The position numbers were made by a program, and so were the translations under genes. Source: Methylophilaceae bacterium (lineage in GTDB: Bacteria; Pseudomonadota; Gammaproteobacteria; Burkholderiales; Methylophilaceae). From it: a stretch of DNA of 55,275 nucleotides. Location of the stretch: positions 1 to 55,275 of the forward strand of contig CANCPF010000009.1 of NCBI GenBank assembly GCA_947379975.1, read 5' to 3'. Shown here piece by piece: positions 34,885 through 43,803 of the stretch (within the stretch, counting starts at the first letter, position 1; every line of letters starts with the position of its first letter). Under the pieces are notes generated by a model that had not been told where the DNA came from, made no database searches, and saw only the letters and a list, made by a program, of their open reading frames with translations.

Positions 34885-36996
34885 TTAACTTGCTAACTTG
34901 GATAAATCTGCAACGCGGTTCATGGCTTGATGCAAAGTGGCCAGTAAACCTAGGCGGTTGGCTTTAAGTGCGACATCTTCGGCATTCACCATTACGTTAT
35001 CAAAGAACGCATCGACTGGCGCTTTTAAGGCGGCGAGTGATTTAAGTGAAGTCGTATAATCGCCATTTTCAAATGCACTATCTGCAACAGGTTTCACTTG
35101 GCTGAGCGCTTCATTTAAAGCTATTTCAGCAGGCTCTTGCAATAAGTTAGGGTTTACTTCGGCTTTTACTTCGCCTTCCACTTTCTTAAGAATATTGCCT
35201 ACGCGCTTGTTAGCTGCGGCCAGCGCTGGCGCTTCTGCTAAGCTGGCAAAGGCTCGTACTGCCGCCAAACGCAGTGGAATTTCACTCAATAATTCTGGGT
35301 TAAGTGACAGCACCGCATCTACTTCTTGTGGGCTTGCGCCTTGTTCGCGTAAGTTAACGCTTAAGCGGTCAAAGCAGAATTCTTTAATAGATGAAACAAC
35401 GCTGGCTTGGTCGCTAACTTCAGCATCAAACTCTTTAAGTACAGCAAGAATAAGATCGTCAAATTTAAGCGGAAACTTGCTTTCAATCAACATACGAATA
35501 ATGCCCAAGGATTGACGACGCAGACCAAACGGATCTTTATCGCCCGTTGGTTTTTCACCTATGCTAAATAAACCAACTAAGGTTTCAAGTTTATCCGCCA
35601 GCGCCACCACAATGCCTACTTGGCTACGTGGCAACTCATCACCGGCAAAACGTGGTTTGTAATGGTCTTCAATGGCAAAGGCAATGTTATCGGCTAAGCC
35701 TTCATGCTGCGCATAATAGCGACCCATAATACCTTGCAATTCAGGAAACTCACCAACCATGTCGGTAGGAAGATCGGTTTTCGCCAACATTGCTGCCACA
35801 TCAGCTTGAGCCATTAATGCAGTATCGTTCAACGCATTTGCGATTAATCGCGCAATCGCCCTTACTCGGTTTGTACGCTTACCTTGTGAACCCAATTTAT
35901 TGTGATAAACCACTTTATCTAAGCTACTCAAACGGCTTTCTAAAGTCTTTTTACGGTCTTGATCAAAGAAGAATTTAGCATCGGCGAGGCGAGGGCGTAC
36001 CACACGCTCATTACCGCCAATGACGTCACTGGCATCAGCTGGATTAATATTAGAAACGATCAAAAATTTATTAGTTAACTTGCCGTCAGCATCGAGTAAC
36101 GGAAAGTATTTTTGATTGGCCTTCATAGTCAAAATCAAACATTCTTGCGGTACTTCTAAATAGATTTCTTCAAACTGGCCTAGCAATACATTCGGGCGTT
36201 CAACCAGCGCCGTCACTTCATCTAGCAAGGCTTCATCATCAATCGGTTTAAGATTTTGTTTCGCTGCTGCAGTATTTAGCTGGCGTTCAATCTCAGTACG
36301 ACGCTCGTTAAAACTAGCAATGACTGCGCCTTGATTTTTTAGCTGCTCTGCATAAGTATCGGCATTTTTGAGTACTACCGGCGAAATCAAAGCTTCAAAG
36401 CGGTGGCCTTGGGTTTGATTGCTGGCGCTTAAGCCTAAGGCTGTAATCGCAATGACATCACTACCATGCAAAGCGACTAAACCATGCACCGGGCGCACAA
36501 AATTGACGCTAGTCCAACCATCGGCTAATTGATAAGTCATTACTTTTGGAATAGGCAGCTTAGTAATCGCCTCATTAAGCGCAATTTGTAAGCCATCTTT
36601 AAGTGCTACGCCTTTTTGCGTCACATCTAAAAACAAAGCTTCATTCTTGCCATCCGCTTGTTTAGATAGTTGCGCTACTGCAGATTCATCTAAGCCGAAC
36701 CCATTTAGCCGTTTGATTAACGCAGGTGTGGCGTTGCCGCTAGCATCTAAACCCACACTGACCGGCATGAGCTTTTGAGTGATGACTTTATCTGCCGCTT
36801 CGGCCAGCACTTCGGCCACATGCACGGCTAAACGGCGCGGTGAAGCAAAGTCTGTCACTGCTGCATTTTGCCCTGCTAAGCCTTGTGCTTTAAGTGAATC
36901 GGCCAATAATTGTGCAAATGCCTCGCCTAGCTTTTTAAGTGCTTTTGGCGGTAGTTCTTCAACAAATAATTCTACTAATAAATTTTTATCTGACAT
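34885..36996 (-). CDS. glyS: glycine--tRNA ligase beta subunit
   Basis: 703 residues, full length. With GlyQ it forms the alpha2beta2 glycyl-tRNA synthetase. N terminus LLVELFVEELPPKALKKLGE, then FASPRRLAVHV, the HD-like region (MVGEFPELQGIMGRYYAQHE) and GDKDPFGLRRQSLGIIRMLI are typical; the C terminus is the anticodon-binding part. 89 bases after glyQ, with a REP-like doublet in the gap. Confidence 0.97.
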   Translation of the reverse strand: MSDKNLLVELFVEELPPKALKKLGEAFAQLLADSLKAQGLAGQNAAVTDFASPRRLAVHVAEVLAEAADKVITQKLMPVSVGLDASGNATPALIKRLNGFGLDESAVAQLSKQADGKNEALFLDVTQKGVALKDGLQIALNEAITKLPIPKVMTYQLADGWTSVNFVRPVHGLVALHGSDVIAITALGLSASNQTQGHRFEALISPVVLKNADTYAEQLKNQGAVIASFNERRTEIERQLNTAAAKQNLKPIDDEALLDEVTALVERPNVLLGQFEEIYLEVPQECLILTMKANQKYFPLLDADGKLTNKFLIVSNINPADASDVIGGNERVVRPRLADAKFFFDQDRKKTLESRLSSLDKVVYHNKLGSQGKRTNRVRAIARLIANALNDTALMAQADVAAMLAKTDLPTDMVGEFPELQGIMGRYYAQHEGLADNIAFAIEDHYKPRFAGDELPRSQVGIVVALADKLETLVGLFSIGEKPTGDKDPFGLRRQSLGIIRMLIESKFPLKFDDLILAVLKEFDAEVSDQASVVSSIKEFCFDRLSVNLREQGASPQEVDAVLSLNPELLSEIPLRLAAVRAFASLAEAPALAAANKRVGNILKKVEGEVKAEVNPNLLQEPAEIALNEALSQVKPVADSAFENGDYTTSLKSLAALKAPVDAFFDNVMVNAEDVALKANRLGLLATLHQAMNRVADLSKLAS

Positions 36997-37007
36997 TTCT
37001 TTAGTCC

Positions 37008-37080
37008 ATCATTCCCGTGTAAACAGGAATCTATTTGATTAAATCCGACTTAATTCCTGCTTAACTAGGAACGACGGACG
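37008..37080. repeat. pair of REP-like hairpins between glyQ and glyS
   Basis: Copy 1 (37011-37030) is ATTCCCGTGTAAACAGGAAT, an interrupted palindrome. Copy 2 (37054-37075) is AATTCCTGCTTAACTAGGAA in the opposite orientation, followed by CGACGG. Both resemble degenerate forms of the widespread ATTCCCGCG-CGGGAAT class of REP hairpins, arranged as an inverted pair. Confidence 0.5.
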
Positions 37081-37085
37081 GCTAA

Positions 37086-38006
37086 TTAGGCGACTTTTTT
37101 CGCTAACAATTCCAGTACTTCACCGGCATGTTCTTTATTTGCCATTGGAAAGCCTAGTCGTGCACGGCTTTCTAAGTAACTTGCCGCGACAGCACGGGCT
37201 AAATTGCGAATGCGACCAATATAACTGGCACGTTCGGTGACGCTAATTGCGCCACGCGCATCTAGTAAGTTAAAGGTGTGCGCCGCTTTAAGTACTTGTT
37301 CGTAAGCGGGTAATGAAAGCTGATTTTCAACTAAATGTTGCGCTTGTTTTTCATGGGCGTTAAATGCGGTGAACAAAAATTCAGCATCAGAATGTTCAAA
37401 GTTATAAGTGCTTTGTTCTTTTTCGTTTTGCAGGTAAACGTCGCCGTAGCTTAAGCCGTCTGTCCAAGTCAAATCGTAAACGTTATCTACGCCTTGCAAG
37501 TACATGGCTAAACGCTCTAAACCGTAAGTGATTTCGCCGGTAATTGGTTTGCAGTTAATGCCACCGACTTGCTGAAAGTAAGTAAATTGTGTGACTTCCA
37601 TGCCATTCAGCCAAACTTCCCAGCCTAAGCCCCAAGCGCCTAGCGTCGGGTTTTCCCAGTCATCTTCTACAAAGCGGATGTCATTTTTTTTCAAATCAAA
37701 GCCAAGCGCTTCCAATGAGCCTAAATATAGCTCAAGAATGTTAGCCGGCGCTGGCTTTAACACGACTTGAAATTGATAATAATGTTGTAAGCGATTTGGG
37801 TTTTCGCCATAGCGACCATCTTTAGGGCGGCGGCTAGGTTGTACATAAGCCGCTTTCCAAGGTTCTGGGCCTAGCGAACGTAGAAATGTAGCGGTGTGGC
37901 TGGTGCCGGCGCCAACTTCCATATCGTAAGATTGCAGTAAGGCGCAACCGCGTTCAGACCAGTACTTTTGTAGGGTTAAGATGATTTGCTGAAAAGTTAA
38001 AGCCAT
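37086..38006 (-). CDS. glyQ: glycine--tRNA ligase alpha subunit
   Basis: 306 residues, class II catalytic subunit. Signatures are LTFQQIILTLQKYWSERGCA, MEVGAGTSHTATFLRSLGPE, YVQPSRRPKDGRYGENPNRL and YFQQVGGINCKPI. ATG at 38006. It follows lnt by 33 bases. Confidence 0.98.
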   Translation of the reverse strand: MALTFQQIILTLQKYWSERGCALLQSYDMEVGAGTSHTATFLRSLGPEPWKAAYVQPSRRPKDGRYGENPNRLQHYYQFQVVLKPAPANILELYLGSLEALGFDLKKNDIRFVEDDWENPTLGAWGLGWEVWLNGMEVTQFTYFQQVGGINCKPITGEITYGLERLAMYLQGVDNVYDLTWTDGLSYGDVYLQNEKEQSTYNFEHSDAEFLFTAFNAHEKQAQHLVENQLSLPAYEQVLKAAHTFNLLDARGAISVTERASYIGRIRNLARAVAASYLESRARLGFPMANKEHAGEVLELLAKKVA

Positions 38007-38039
38007 GATTCAAATCTATTTTGGGCGAAAAGTGTGATT

Positions 38040-39620
38040 TTACTTTGTTTTACGCTGCCTTACCAAAAAATTAGCTAAGCATTTTAACCAAGCAAGCAAT
38101 CTTTGCCAGCCAACAAACATGATGCCGAGAAAACAAATCATTAAGAACAGCCAATTGCCAAATCGCACATAAGGCGTGCTGCCAGTGTAGCCTTGCGCCA
38201 TAACATTAAGCGTCGTTTCGCTAAAGTGGGGTGCATGTGCCAGCACCTCACCATGTGGATTTATCATAGCGGTTGCGCCAGTATTCGTTGCGCGTAATAC
38301 GGTGCGGCCGGTTTCTAAAGCCCTTGCTTGTGAAAACTGCATGTGCTGATAGGCCGCTAAAGATTTACCATACCAAGCGTCATTGCTGACATTAACCAGC
38401 AAAGTCGCTTGTGGCAACTGGCGGATTATTTCTTCACCAAAAACGTCTTCATAACAAATATTCACCGCGACTTTTTGACCGGCTATAGCTATGGGTTGCT
38501 GGTGTATGCTGCCGCGTGATAAATCACTTAGTGGCATGTTCAGCCAATCGCGGTAGATCCAGCCGAGAAGCGATTTTAAGGGAATAAATTCACCAAAGGG
38601 TACCAAGTGTGACTTACGATAGCGCGCAGATTTTGCGCTACCTAGGCTCATCATGCTGTTGAAATATTCGCCATTTTCACGCTCAACCAAGCCCATTAAA
38701 ATGTCACCTTGGTTGCTTATAGCATGTTGCTGTAAGCGATTTTTCAACACTTCAGGTAGCTCGCTGGATAAAACCGGCAAAGCTGTTTCAGGCATGATGA
38801 TCAGCTGAGCCGTGCTGGCTTCAGCCATGTTCAAATATTTAACTAAGGTTTGTTCAGCAATTTCTGGCGCCCACTTTAAACTTTGGGAGATATTGCCTTG
38901 CAATAATGCCACAGGAGTAGGTTCGCCCGCAGGTGCTGTCCATTCAACCATTTTCAGCACACTACCGATTACCCATATTAGTAATAAAGCTACGATAGCA
39001 TTTCTGCGCCAAATTAAAGTGTGCGCTTGGTGAATAAATCGATTGGCCAGCCACAAGCCGATCAAGCTGGCGATAAATACGGTAATCAGCGAAACCCCAT
39101 AAACACCAACAATAGGCATATAACCGGCCAGTGGGCTGTAAGGCACTTGGCTGTAGCCTATAGTGAGCCAAGGGAAGCCAGTGAAAATCCAACTTCTAAT
39201 CCAGTCTGTCAGCGACCAAAGTATGGGGATGGCGATCATCATAGTGCGGCCTTGTTTAGCTGATAAGCTAAGGCCCGAGATCCAAATGCTTAAGGCGCCG
39301 ACCGCAGCAGGAAATAAAGATAAAAATGCACATAATAGAAAAGTACAGAACCCGGCGACGAGGCTAGGCATGCCGCCAAAGTCATGCAGGCTAATATAGA
39401 TCCAATAAATGCCGGCGCCAAACATGCCTAAGCCATAAATGAACCCTGCAAATGCTGCCTGTTTAGGTGTGTAGCATAAATGCCAAAAGTAAAACAGGCC
39501 GATGAGTGAGATTATGCTTGCTGGATAAAAGTAAAATGGCGCAAAACCTAACACGCTTAGCGCACCAAGTAGCAACAAGGCGAGAGGCTTAATGATTCTG
39601 TAATGGCTTAATAGTGACAT
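38040..39620 (-). CDS. lnt: apolipoprotein N-acyltransferase
   Basis: 526 residues. Third step of lipoprotein maturation, in the inner membrane. About six to eight N-terminal membrane helices precede a periplasmic nitrilase domain with the Glu-Lys-Cys triad in IIMPETALPVL, RYRKSHLVPFGEF and AVNICYEDVFGEEI; a final membrane helix closes the protein. The window also encodes lipoproteins that need it (MlaA, SCO). corC usually lies directly upstream; here mscL and a small gene intervene. Confidence 0.96.
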   Translation of the reverse strand: MSLLSHYRIIKPLALLLLGALSVLGFAPFYFYPASIISLIGLFYFWHLCYTPKQAAFAGFIYGLGMFGAGIYWIYISLHDFGGMPSLVAGFCTFLLCAFLSLFPAAVGALSIWISGLSLSAKQGRTMMIAIPILWSLTDWIRSWIFTGFPWLTIGYSQVPYSPLAGYMPIVGVYGVSLITVFIASLIGLWLANRFIHQAHTLIWRRNAIVALLLIWVIGSVLKMVEWTAPAGEPTPVALLQGNISQSLKWAPEIAEQTLVKYLNMAEASTAQLIIMPETALPVLSSELPEVLKNRLQQHAISNQGDILMGLVERENGEYFNSMMSLGSAKSARYRKSHLVPFGEFIPLKSLLGWIYRDWLNMPLSDLSRGSIHQQPIAIAGQKVAVNICYEDVFGEEIIRQLPQATLLVNVSNDAWYGKSLAAYQHMQFSQARALETGRTVLRATNTGATAMINPHGEVLAHAPHFSETTLNVMAQGYTGSTPYVRFGNWLFLMICFLGIMFVGWQRLLAWLKCLANFLVRQRKTK

Positions 39621-39696
39621 GGCGTGAATTGTAGCTTGATACTGCGTGACACAACAAAAATTAACGCATAAGCCTGCTGAAATTTAACTTTCAGGA

Positions 39697-39726
39697 TTGA
39701 CGTAATCGTTGGCTAAGTTTTAATAT
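39697..39726 (+). promoter_or_regulatory. candidate mscL promoter
   Basis: TTGACG (39697-39702), an 18-base spacer and TAATAT (39721-39726), about 118 bases before the mscL ATG. Good hexamers; the long leader is the weak point. Confidence 0.45.
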
Positions 39727-39844
39727 CAAACCTGCTGCAAGAATTAGTGTTTGGGCAAGATGGCGAACAAAGCCTAATAATTTTATTTAGTGAATAATAG
39801 TATTCGGTTGAGTGTATCAAATTAATTTACAGGGAGATCTCATT

Positions 39845-40273
39845 ATGAGCATTGCATCCGAGTTTAAAGATTTTATTTCAAAAGGCAATGTGATGGACCT
39901 CGCAGTCGGTGTCATCATTGGGGCTGCGTTTGGTAAAATAGTCGATTCATTGGTCGGTGACATTATTATGCCTATCGTAGGGAAAATTACTGGCGGAGTT
40001 GATTTTAGTAATATGTTTATCGCGCTGGCCGATATCCCCGCAGGCAATGCGAGCACTTATGCGGCACTAAAAACTGCAGGCGTGCCTATGTTGGCTTATG
40101 GCAACTTCATTACTATTTTGATCAACTTCATTATCTTAGCGTTTATTATTTTTATTATGGTAAAACAAGTTAATCGCATGAAAAAAGCAGAGGTTTCAGC
40201 GCCAGTCGCACCGCCACCGACACCAGATGATATTTTATTGTTACGTGAAATTCGAGATTCTTTGAAAAAATAG
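39845..40273 (+). CDS. mscL: large-conductance mechanosensitive channel
   Basis: 142 residues. Pressure-release channel of the inner membrane. FKDFISKGNVMDLAVGVIIG and AAFGKIVDSLVGDIIMP form TM1, a periplasmic loop follows, and FITILINFIILAFIIFIMVK is TM2, with a cytoplasmic proline-rich linker and helical bundle (DDILLLREIRDSLKK). The frame opens at 39812, but ATG 39845 has GGAGA eight bases before it. Confidence 0.97.
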   Translation: MSIASEFKDFISKGNVMDLAVGVIIGAAFGKIVDSLVGDIIMPIVGKITGGVDFSNMFIALADIPAGNASTYAALKTAGVPMLAYGNFITILINFIILAFIIFIMVKQVNRMKKAEVSAPVAPPPTPDDILLLREIRDSLKK

Positions 40274-40304
40274 TAGCTTAACTGAATGTTTAATCAGTAG
40301 CACT

Positions 40305-40343
40305 ATAAGAAAAGCCAGCGATTCTATCGCTGGCTTTTCTTAT
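40305..40343. terminator. bidirectional terminator between mscL and the small exported protein gene
   Basis: A perfect 17-bp stem (ATAAGAAAAGCCAGCGA with its complement) around a five-base loop, A-rich before and T-rich after, so it works for both converging genes. Confidence 0.88.
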
Positions 40344-40385
40344 GTTTATTGTGCATATCCGTCGCGACGAACTAGGCAAATAAGT

Positions 40386-40808
40386 TTACAAATCGGCTTT
40401 ACCTGCTGGCATCTCATATTTTTGACCATCGCTAGCACCTTCAGCACCGTCATTATTTAAAAATACCACTGTCACGACTTTATCGTCGATAAAATCTAAC
40501 TCTGTGGTTTCATAATAAACGCCATCAACATTAGTGTTGATAAAGTGATATTGCCAAATTGATGCAACCACTTTGCTAGTCCCTTTGACTTTTACATCAT
40601 CTGCTTTTGCGGGTTCACCAAACTGCGCAATGATAGTCGCTTTATCAAAACCGTTAATCGCATTAACAAAATCCTTTTCAAGGGTAGGAATTTCAGTTTG
40701 TTTGCTAGGCGTATCATCGGCCATGGCTAAGCCTGACAATAGAGTTTGTGTTAATACCAGACCCATTAAAGCTAAAAATTTCACAAAAAATTTCACAAAA
40801 GATTTCAT
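40386..40808 (-). CDS. small exported protein of unknown function
   Basis: 140 residues. A signal peptide ends near LAMA|DD (residue 31). The mature part has one compact domain: an N-terminal helix with NAINGFDKATIIAQFGEPAK, then strands YHFINTNVDGVYYETTEL and IDDKVVTVVFLNND. The helix-then-strand order resembles the BamE/SmpA-like fold, but I see no specific family signature. GGGG precedes the ATG. The signal peptide is encoded by three 12-base repeats (40778-40808) reading KSFV/KFFV/KFLA. Last gene of the miaB-corC run. Confidence 0.8.
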   Translation of the reverse strand: MKSFVKFFVKFLALMGLVLTQTLLSGLAMADDTPSKQTEIPTLEKDFVNAINGFDKATIIAQFGEPAKADDVKVKGTSKVVASIWQYHFINTNVDGVYYETTELDFIDDKVVTVVFLNNDGAEGASDGQKYEMPAGKADL

Positions 40809-40873
40809 GGTTTACCCCTAAAAATAACGACGATTAATCTAATAAATGGCTAACTTTCATCTATGAGTTCATC

Positions 40874-40909
40874 GCTTAAAGTTAGTTCCACGTCTAAAGT
40901 CAGTTCTAC
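40874..40909. repeat. two 18-base tandem repeats upstream of the small exported protein
   Basis: GCTTAAAGTTAGTTCCAC followed by GTCTAAAGTCAGTTCTAC; a weaker related stretch precedes them. They lie in the 166-base spacer between corC and the small exported protein gene, which shows no clear promoter. Confidence 0.55.
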
Positions 40910-40974
40910 TGGATAATCTAGGTGAGAAATTTAGCGCTAGTATTTTAATTTTTAGAGGTCAATGTAGCCGCTAT

Positions 40975-41808
40975 TTAGTCTTCGTCGGTAGAAAGCACTT
41001 GCACCATGATGCTGTGTAGTTGACGGCTGTCGGCGCGTAATACTTTTACATGCAATCCATTGAAAGTCACTTCATCATTGCGCTTGGGTAAATGGCCAAA
41101 CTGATGCACTACAAGGCCGCCAATGGTTGAAAATTCTTCGTCGCTTAGCGTGGTGCCAACAATGGCATTAAAGTCATCAATTTCAGTGAGTGCTTTAACG
41201 CGATATTGACCATCGGCATTTTGAATAATATTATCTTCATCCTCGTCGTAATCGTATTCGTCTTCAATGTCGCCGACAATTTGTTCCAGCACGTCTTCGA
41301 TGGTTACCATGCCAGCTACACCACCGTATTCATCAACCACAATCGCGATATGATTACGATTGCTACGAAATTCTTTAAGTAATATGTTTAGGCGTTTAGA
41401 TTCTGGAATGAACACCGCCGGGCGCAACATGTCGCGCACTTCAAAGCTTTCGCCGGCGTAATAACGCAGCAAATCTTTGGCTAGCAATACACCAATCACA
41501 TCATTTTTATCATCTTCAATGACAGGGAAGCGTGAATGTGCGGTTTCTATCACATGTGGGATAAAAGTTTCGGGCGGGTGAGTGATGTCGATGACATCCA
41601 TTTGAGAGCGCGGAATCATAATATCCCGCACTTGCATTTCGCTTACTTGTAGCACGCCTTCTATCATGGCGAGCGAATCTGCATCCATTAAGCTATTTTC
41701 ATAGGCGCCGTGTAGTAATTCTACTAGTTGCTCGCGGTCTTCAGGCTCGCGCAGTAAAAAATGACTTAAGCGTTCTAATAAACTTGGTTTTTCCGAGTCG
41801 ACAGCCAT
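40975..41808 (-). CDS. corC: CorC/HlyC-type CBS-domain protein
   Basis: 277 residues. Two CBS domains (MQVRDIMIPRSQMDVIDITH; AIVVDEYGGVAGMVTIEDVL) and a C-terminal transporter-associated CorC_HlyC domain (YRVKALTEIDDFNAIVGTTL). The family is linked to magnesium/cobalt efflux; it lacks the DUF21 membrane domain, as usual for CorC. Starts eight bases after ybeY. Confidence 0.94.
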   Translation of the reverse strand: MAVDSEKPSLLERLSHFLLREPEDREQLVELLHGAYENSLMDADSLAMIEGVLQVSEMQVRDIMIPRSQMDVIDITHPPETFIPHVIETAHSRFPVIEDDKNDVIGVLLAKDLLRYYAGESFEVRDMLRPAVFIPESKRLNILLKEFRSNRNHIAIVVDEYGGVAGMVTIEDVLEQIVGDIEDEYDYDEDEDNIIQNADGQYRVKALTEIDDFNAIVGTTLSDEEFSTIGGLVVHQFGHLPKRNDEVTFNGLHVKVLRADSRQLHSIMVQVLSTDED

Positions 41809-41816
41809 TCGGCGTC

Positions 41817-42254
41817 CTATGTAATGAGATAAGGGTCAGCATACCCTAATTTACACACAATTGCAGTCTCTAAACTTTCCATTAACTCGGCTTGTGCTTC
41901 AATTTCGTGATCATAACCATGCAAATGCAATACACCATGCACAGTTAAATGGGCGTAATGTGCCTCAAGCGGCTTGTTTTGCGCGAGCGCTTCAGTCGCA
42001 ACCACAGGCGCGCAAATGATAATGTCACCCATTAAATGCGGCTCTTCGGTTAGCGGAAAAGTCAGCACATTGGTTGCGTAATCTTTAGCGCGATACATTT
42101 TGTTTAACTCACGTCCTTCAGCTTCATCCACGATGCGAATCGTCACTTCGGTATCTACACGAATCGTCGCTTTTGCCCACTTTCTGAACTGAGCTCGCGT
42201 TGGTACATTGATTTGATTAGAGGCAATTTGTATGGCGATACTTAGTTTTAGCAT
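41817..42254 (-). CDS. ybeY: endoribonuclease YbeY
   Basis: 145 residues. Single-strand endonuclease for 16S rRNA 3' maturation and ribosome quality control. The zinc motif is HLTVHGVLHLHGYDHEIEAQ (three histidines). RAKDYATNVLTFPL and MGDIIICAPVV are conserved. Between psiE and corC. Confidence 0.96.
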   Translation of the reverse strand: MLKLSIAIQIASNQINVPTRAQFRKWAKATIRVDTEVTIRIVDEAEGRELNKMYRAKDYATNVLTFPLTEEPHLMGDIIICAPVVATEALAQNKPLEAHYAHLTVHGVLHLHGYDHEIEAQAELMESLETAIVCKLGYADPYLIT

Positions 42255-42291
42255 GATGTGTGGCTTTAATGCGTAAGGTTATCGTTTGGAA

Positions 42292-42333
42292 TGCAATGCG
42301 CCCATTGGAAATGAGTCCAACCGGCGCATTGCA
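42292..42333. other. long intercistronic hairpin between psiE and ybeY
   Basis: An 11-bp perfect outer stem (TGCAATGCGCC with GGCGCATTGCA), an internal bulge and a second perfect 5-bp stem (TTGGA/TCCAA) with a six-base loop. There is no T-run on either strand, so it is not a standard terminator. It sits inside an apparent operon, 9 bases after the psiE stop. Confidence 0.7.
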
Positions 42334-42342
42334 GAATAACTA

Positions 42343-42753
42343 CTATTTTGACTGTGTCGGGCAATCGATGTATGGATAGCGCACATGGCCGTAGCGAATG
42401 ACTAAAATCGCGATGGCAATTAAGAAAATAGAGCCAGAAAGCGCGAACATGCGGAATGCGTCAATTTCAGCAACATCTAACACCAAGTAGCGCGCCAGTG
42501 CGATGATGCCGATATATAGCGGGTAGCGCACAGGTAGATTGCCAGAACCCAAATAGTGATTGAGCATAGACATCACTTCTAGATACAGAAATAACAATAG
42601 CAGATCACCGACAGTAATTGCACGTGCTAGCCAAACATGCGAAATGGCCTGAAAAACGGCAAATATAGTTGCCATAGCAATGGTAATTAGCACCGCTTGT
42701 TCAACCAGACTAAGGCCGCGTTGCATCAATCTACTAAATCTATTGGGTGTCAT
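42343..42753 (-). CDS. psiE: PsiE-family membrane protein
   Basis: 136 residues with four hydrophobic segments. The pattern LLLLFLYLEVMSMLNHYL and PVRYPLYIGIIALARYLVLD is characteristic of PsiE, a phosphate-starvation-inducible membrane protein of unknown activity. It is inserted between phoH and ybeY, which are usually adjacent. Confidence 0.9.
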   Translation of the reverse strand: MTPNRFSRLMQRGLSLVEQAVLITIAMATIFAVFQAISHVWLARAITVGDLLLLFLYLEVMSMLNHYLGSGNLPVRYPLYIGIIALARYLVLDVAEIDAFRMFALSGSIFLIAIAILVIRYGHVRYPYIDCPTQSK

Positions 42754-42837
42754 GTTTGTTCCTGTAATGGCAAATTAGCTTTAAATTATAACTCAGAGTG
42801 CATTTGCAACAATCGTTACGAAGTACATACAATGTTT

Positions 42838-43785
42838 TTAAGCTTTATTATTCAGCTCGTATTCTTCATAGGCATTTACAATTTTTTGTACTAATGGATG
42901 CCGCACTACATCGGCAGACAAAAAGTGCGTCATGGCGATGCCTTTAATGTCTTTTAAGACTTTTTGCGCCTCGACTAAACCACTTTTTTGATGTTTTTGT
43001 AAATCAATTTGCGTTACATCGCCAGTAATCACCGCTTTGGTACCAAAGCCTATGCGGGTCAAAAACATCTTCATTTGTTCTGGCGTGGTATTTTGCGCTT
43101 CATCTAAAATAATAAAGCTTTGGTTTAGTGTGCGGCCACGCATGTAAGCCAGTGGCGCGACCTCGATGGCACCGCGTTCAAACATTTTATTTATTGTGTC
43201 GTAGCCAGCTAAGTCGTATAAAGCATCATATAAAGGGCGTAAGTAAGGGTCTACTTTTTGGTTTAAATCACCCGGTAAAAAGCCTAACTTTTCGCCGGCT
43301 TCAACTGCTGGGCGAACTAATACAATCCGTTTAACGTGATCGCGAGTCATGGCATCTACGGCACTAGCAACGGCTAAATAGGTTTTTCCGGTACCAGCTG
43401 GGCCTATGCCAAAAGTAATGTCATGGTCTTGAATTTGTTGCAAATAGGCAATTTGGCGTGGTGTGCGACCATGCAGCTCCGTGCGGCGTGTCATTAACAC
43501 CGGCGCATTTGAGGTGGCGACATCTTCGGGTTTTAATTTGTCTATTTCGACTAAACCTAGTTGAATTTCGTCTAGGCCAATTGGATTTTTTGCACGTACG
43601 TAAAAGTTTTCAAGCAGTTGCACGGCCAAGCGCATATTGTGTATATCGCCAGCGAACTTAAAGTTTGCGCCGCGCCTAGCGATATTCAAATCTAAAGCAT
43701 CGGCAATTTGTTTGATGTTTTCATCAAGCGCGCCGCATAAATTAGCTAATTTTAAATTGTCTTCTGGGGTTAAAGTAATTTCCAT
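42838..43785 (-). CDS. ybeZ: PhoH-family ATPase (YbeZ)
   Basis: 315 residues. P-loop ATPase, a partner of YbeY in rRNA metabolism. Walker A FGIGPAGTGKTYLAVASA near residue 142, Walker B SFIILDEAQNTTPEQMKMFL. 18 bases after miaB, the usual order. Confidence 0.95.
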   Translation of the reverse strand: MEITLTPEDNLKLANLCGALDENIKQIADALDLNIARRGANFKFAGDIHNMRLAVQLLENFYVRAKNPIGLDEIQLGLVEIDKLKPEDVATSNAPVLMTRRTELHGRTPRQIAYLQQIQDHDITFGIGPAGTGKTYLAVASAVDAMTRDHVKRIVLVRPAVEAGEKLGFLPGDLNQKVDPYLRPLYDALYDLAGYDTINKMFERGAIEVAPLAYMRGRTLNQSFIILDEAQNTTPEQMKMFLTRIGFGTKAVITGDVTQIDLQKHQKSGLVEAQKVLKDIKGIAMTHFLSADVVRHPLVQKIVNAYEEYELNNKA

Positions 43786-43803
43786 ATGGATAGTTTGTTG
43801 TCT

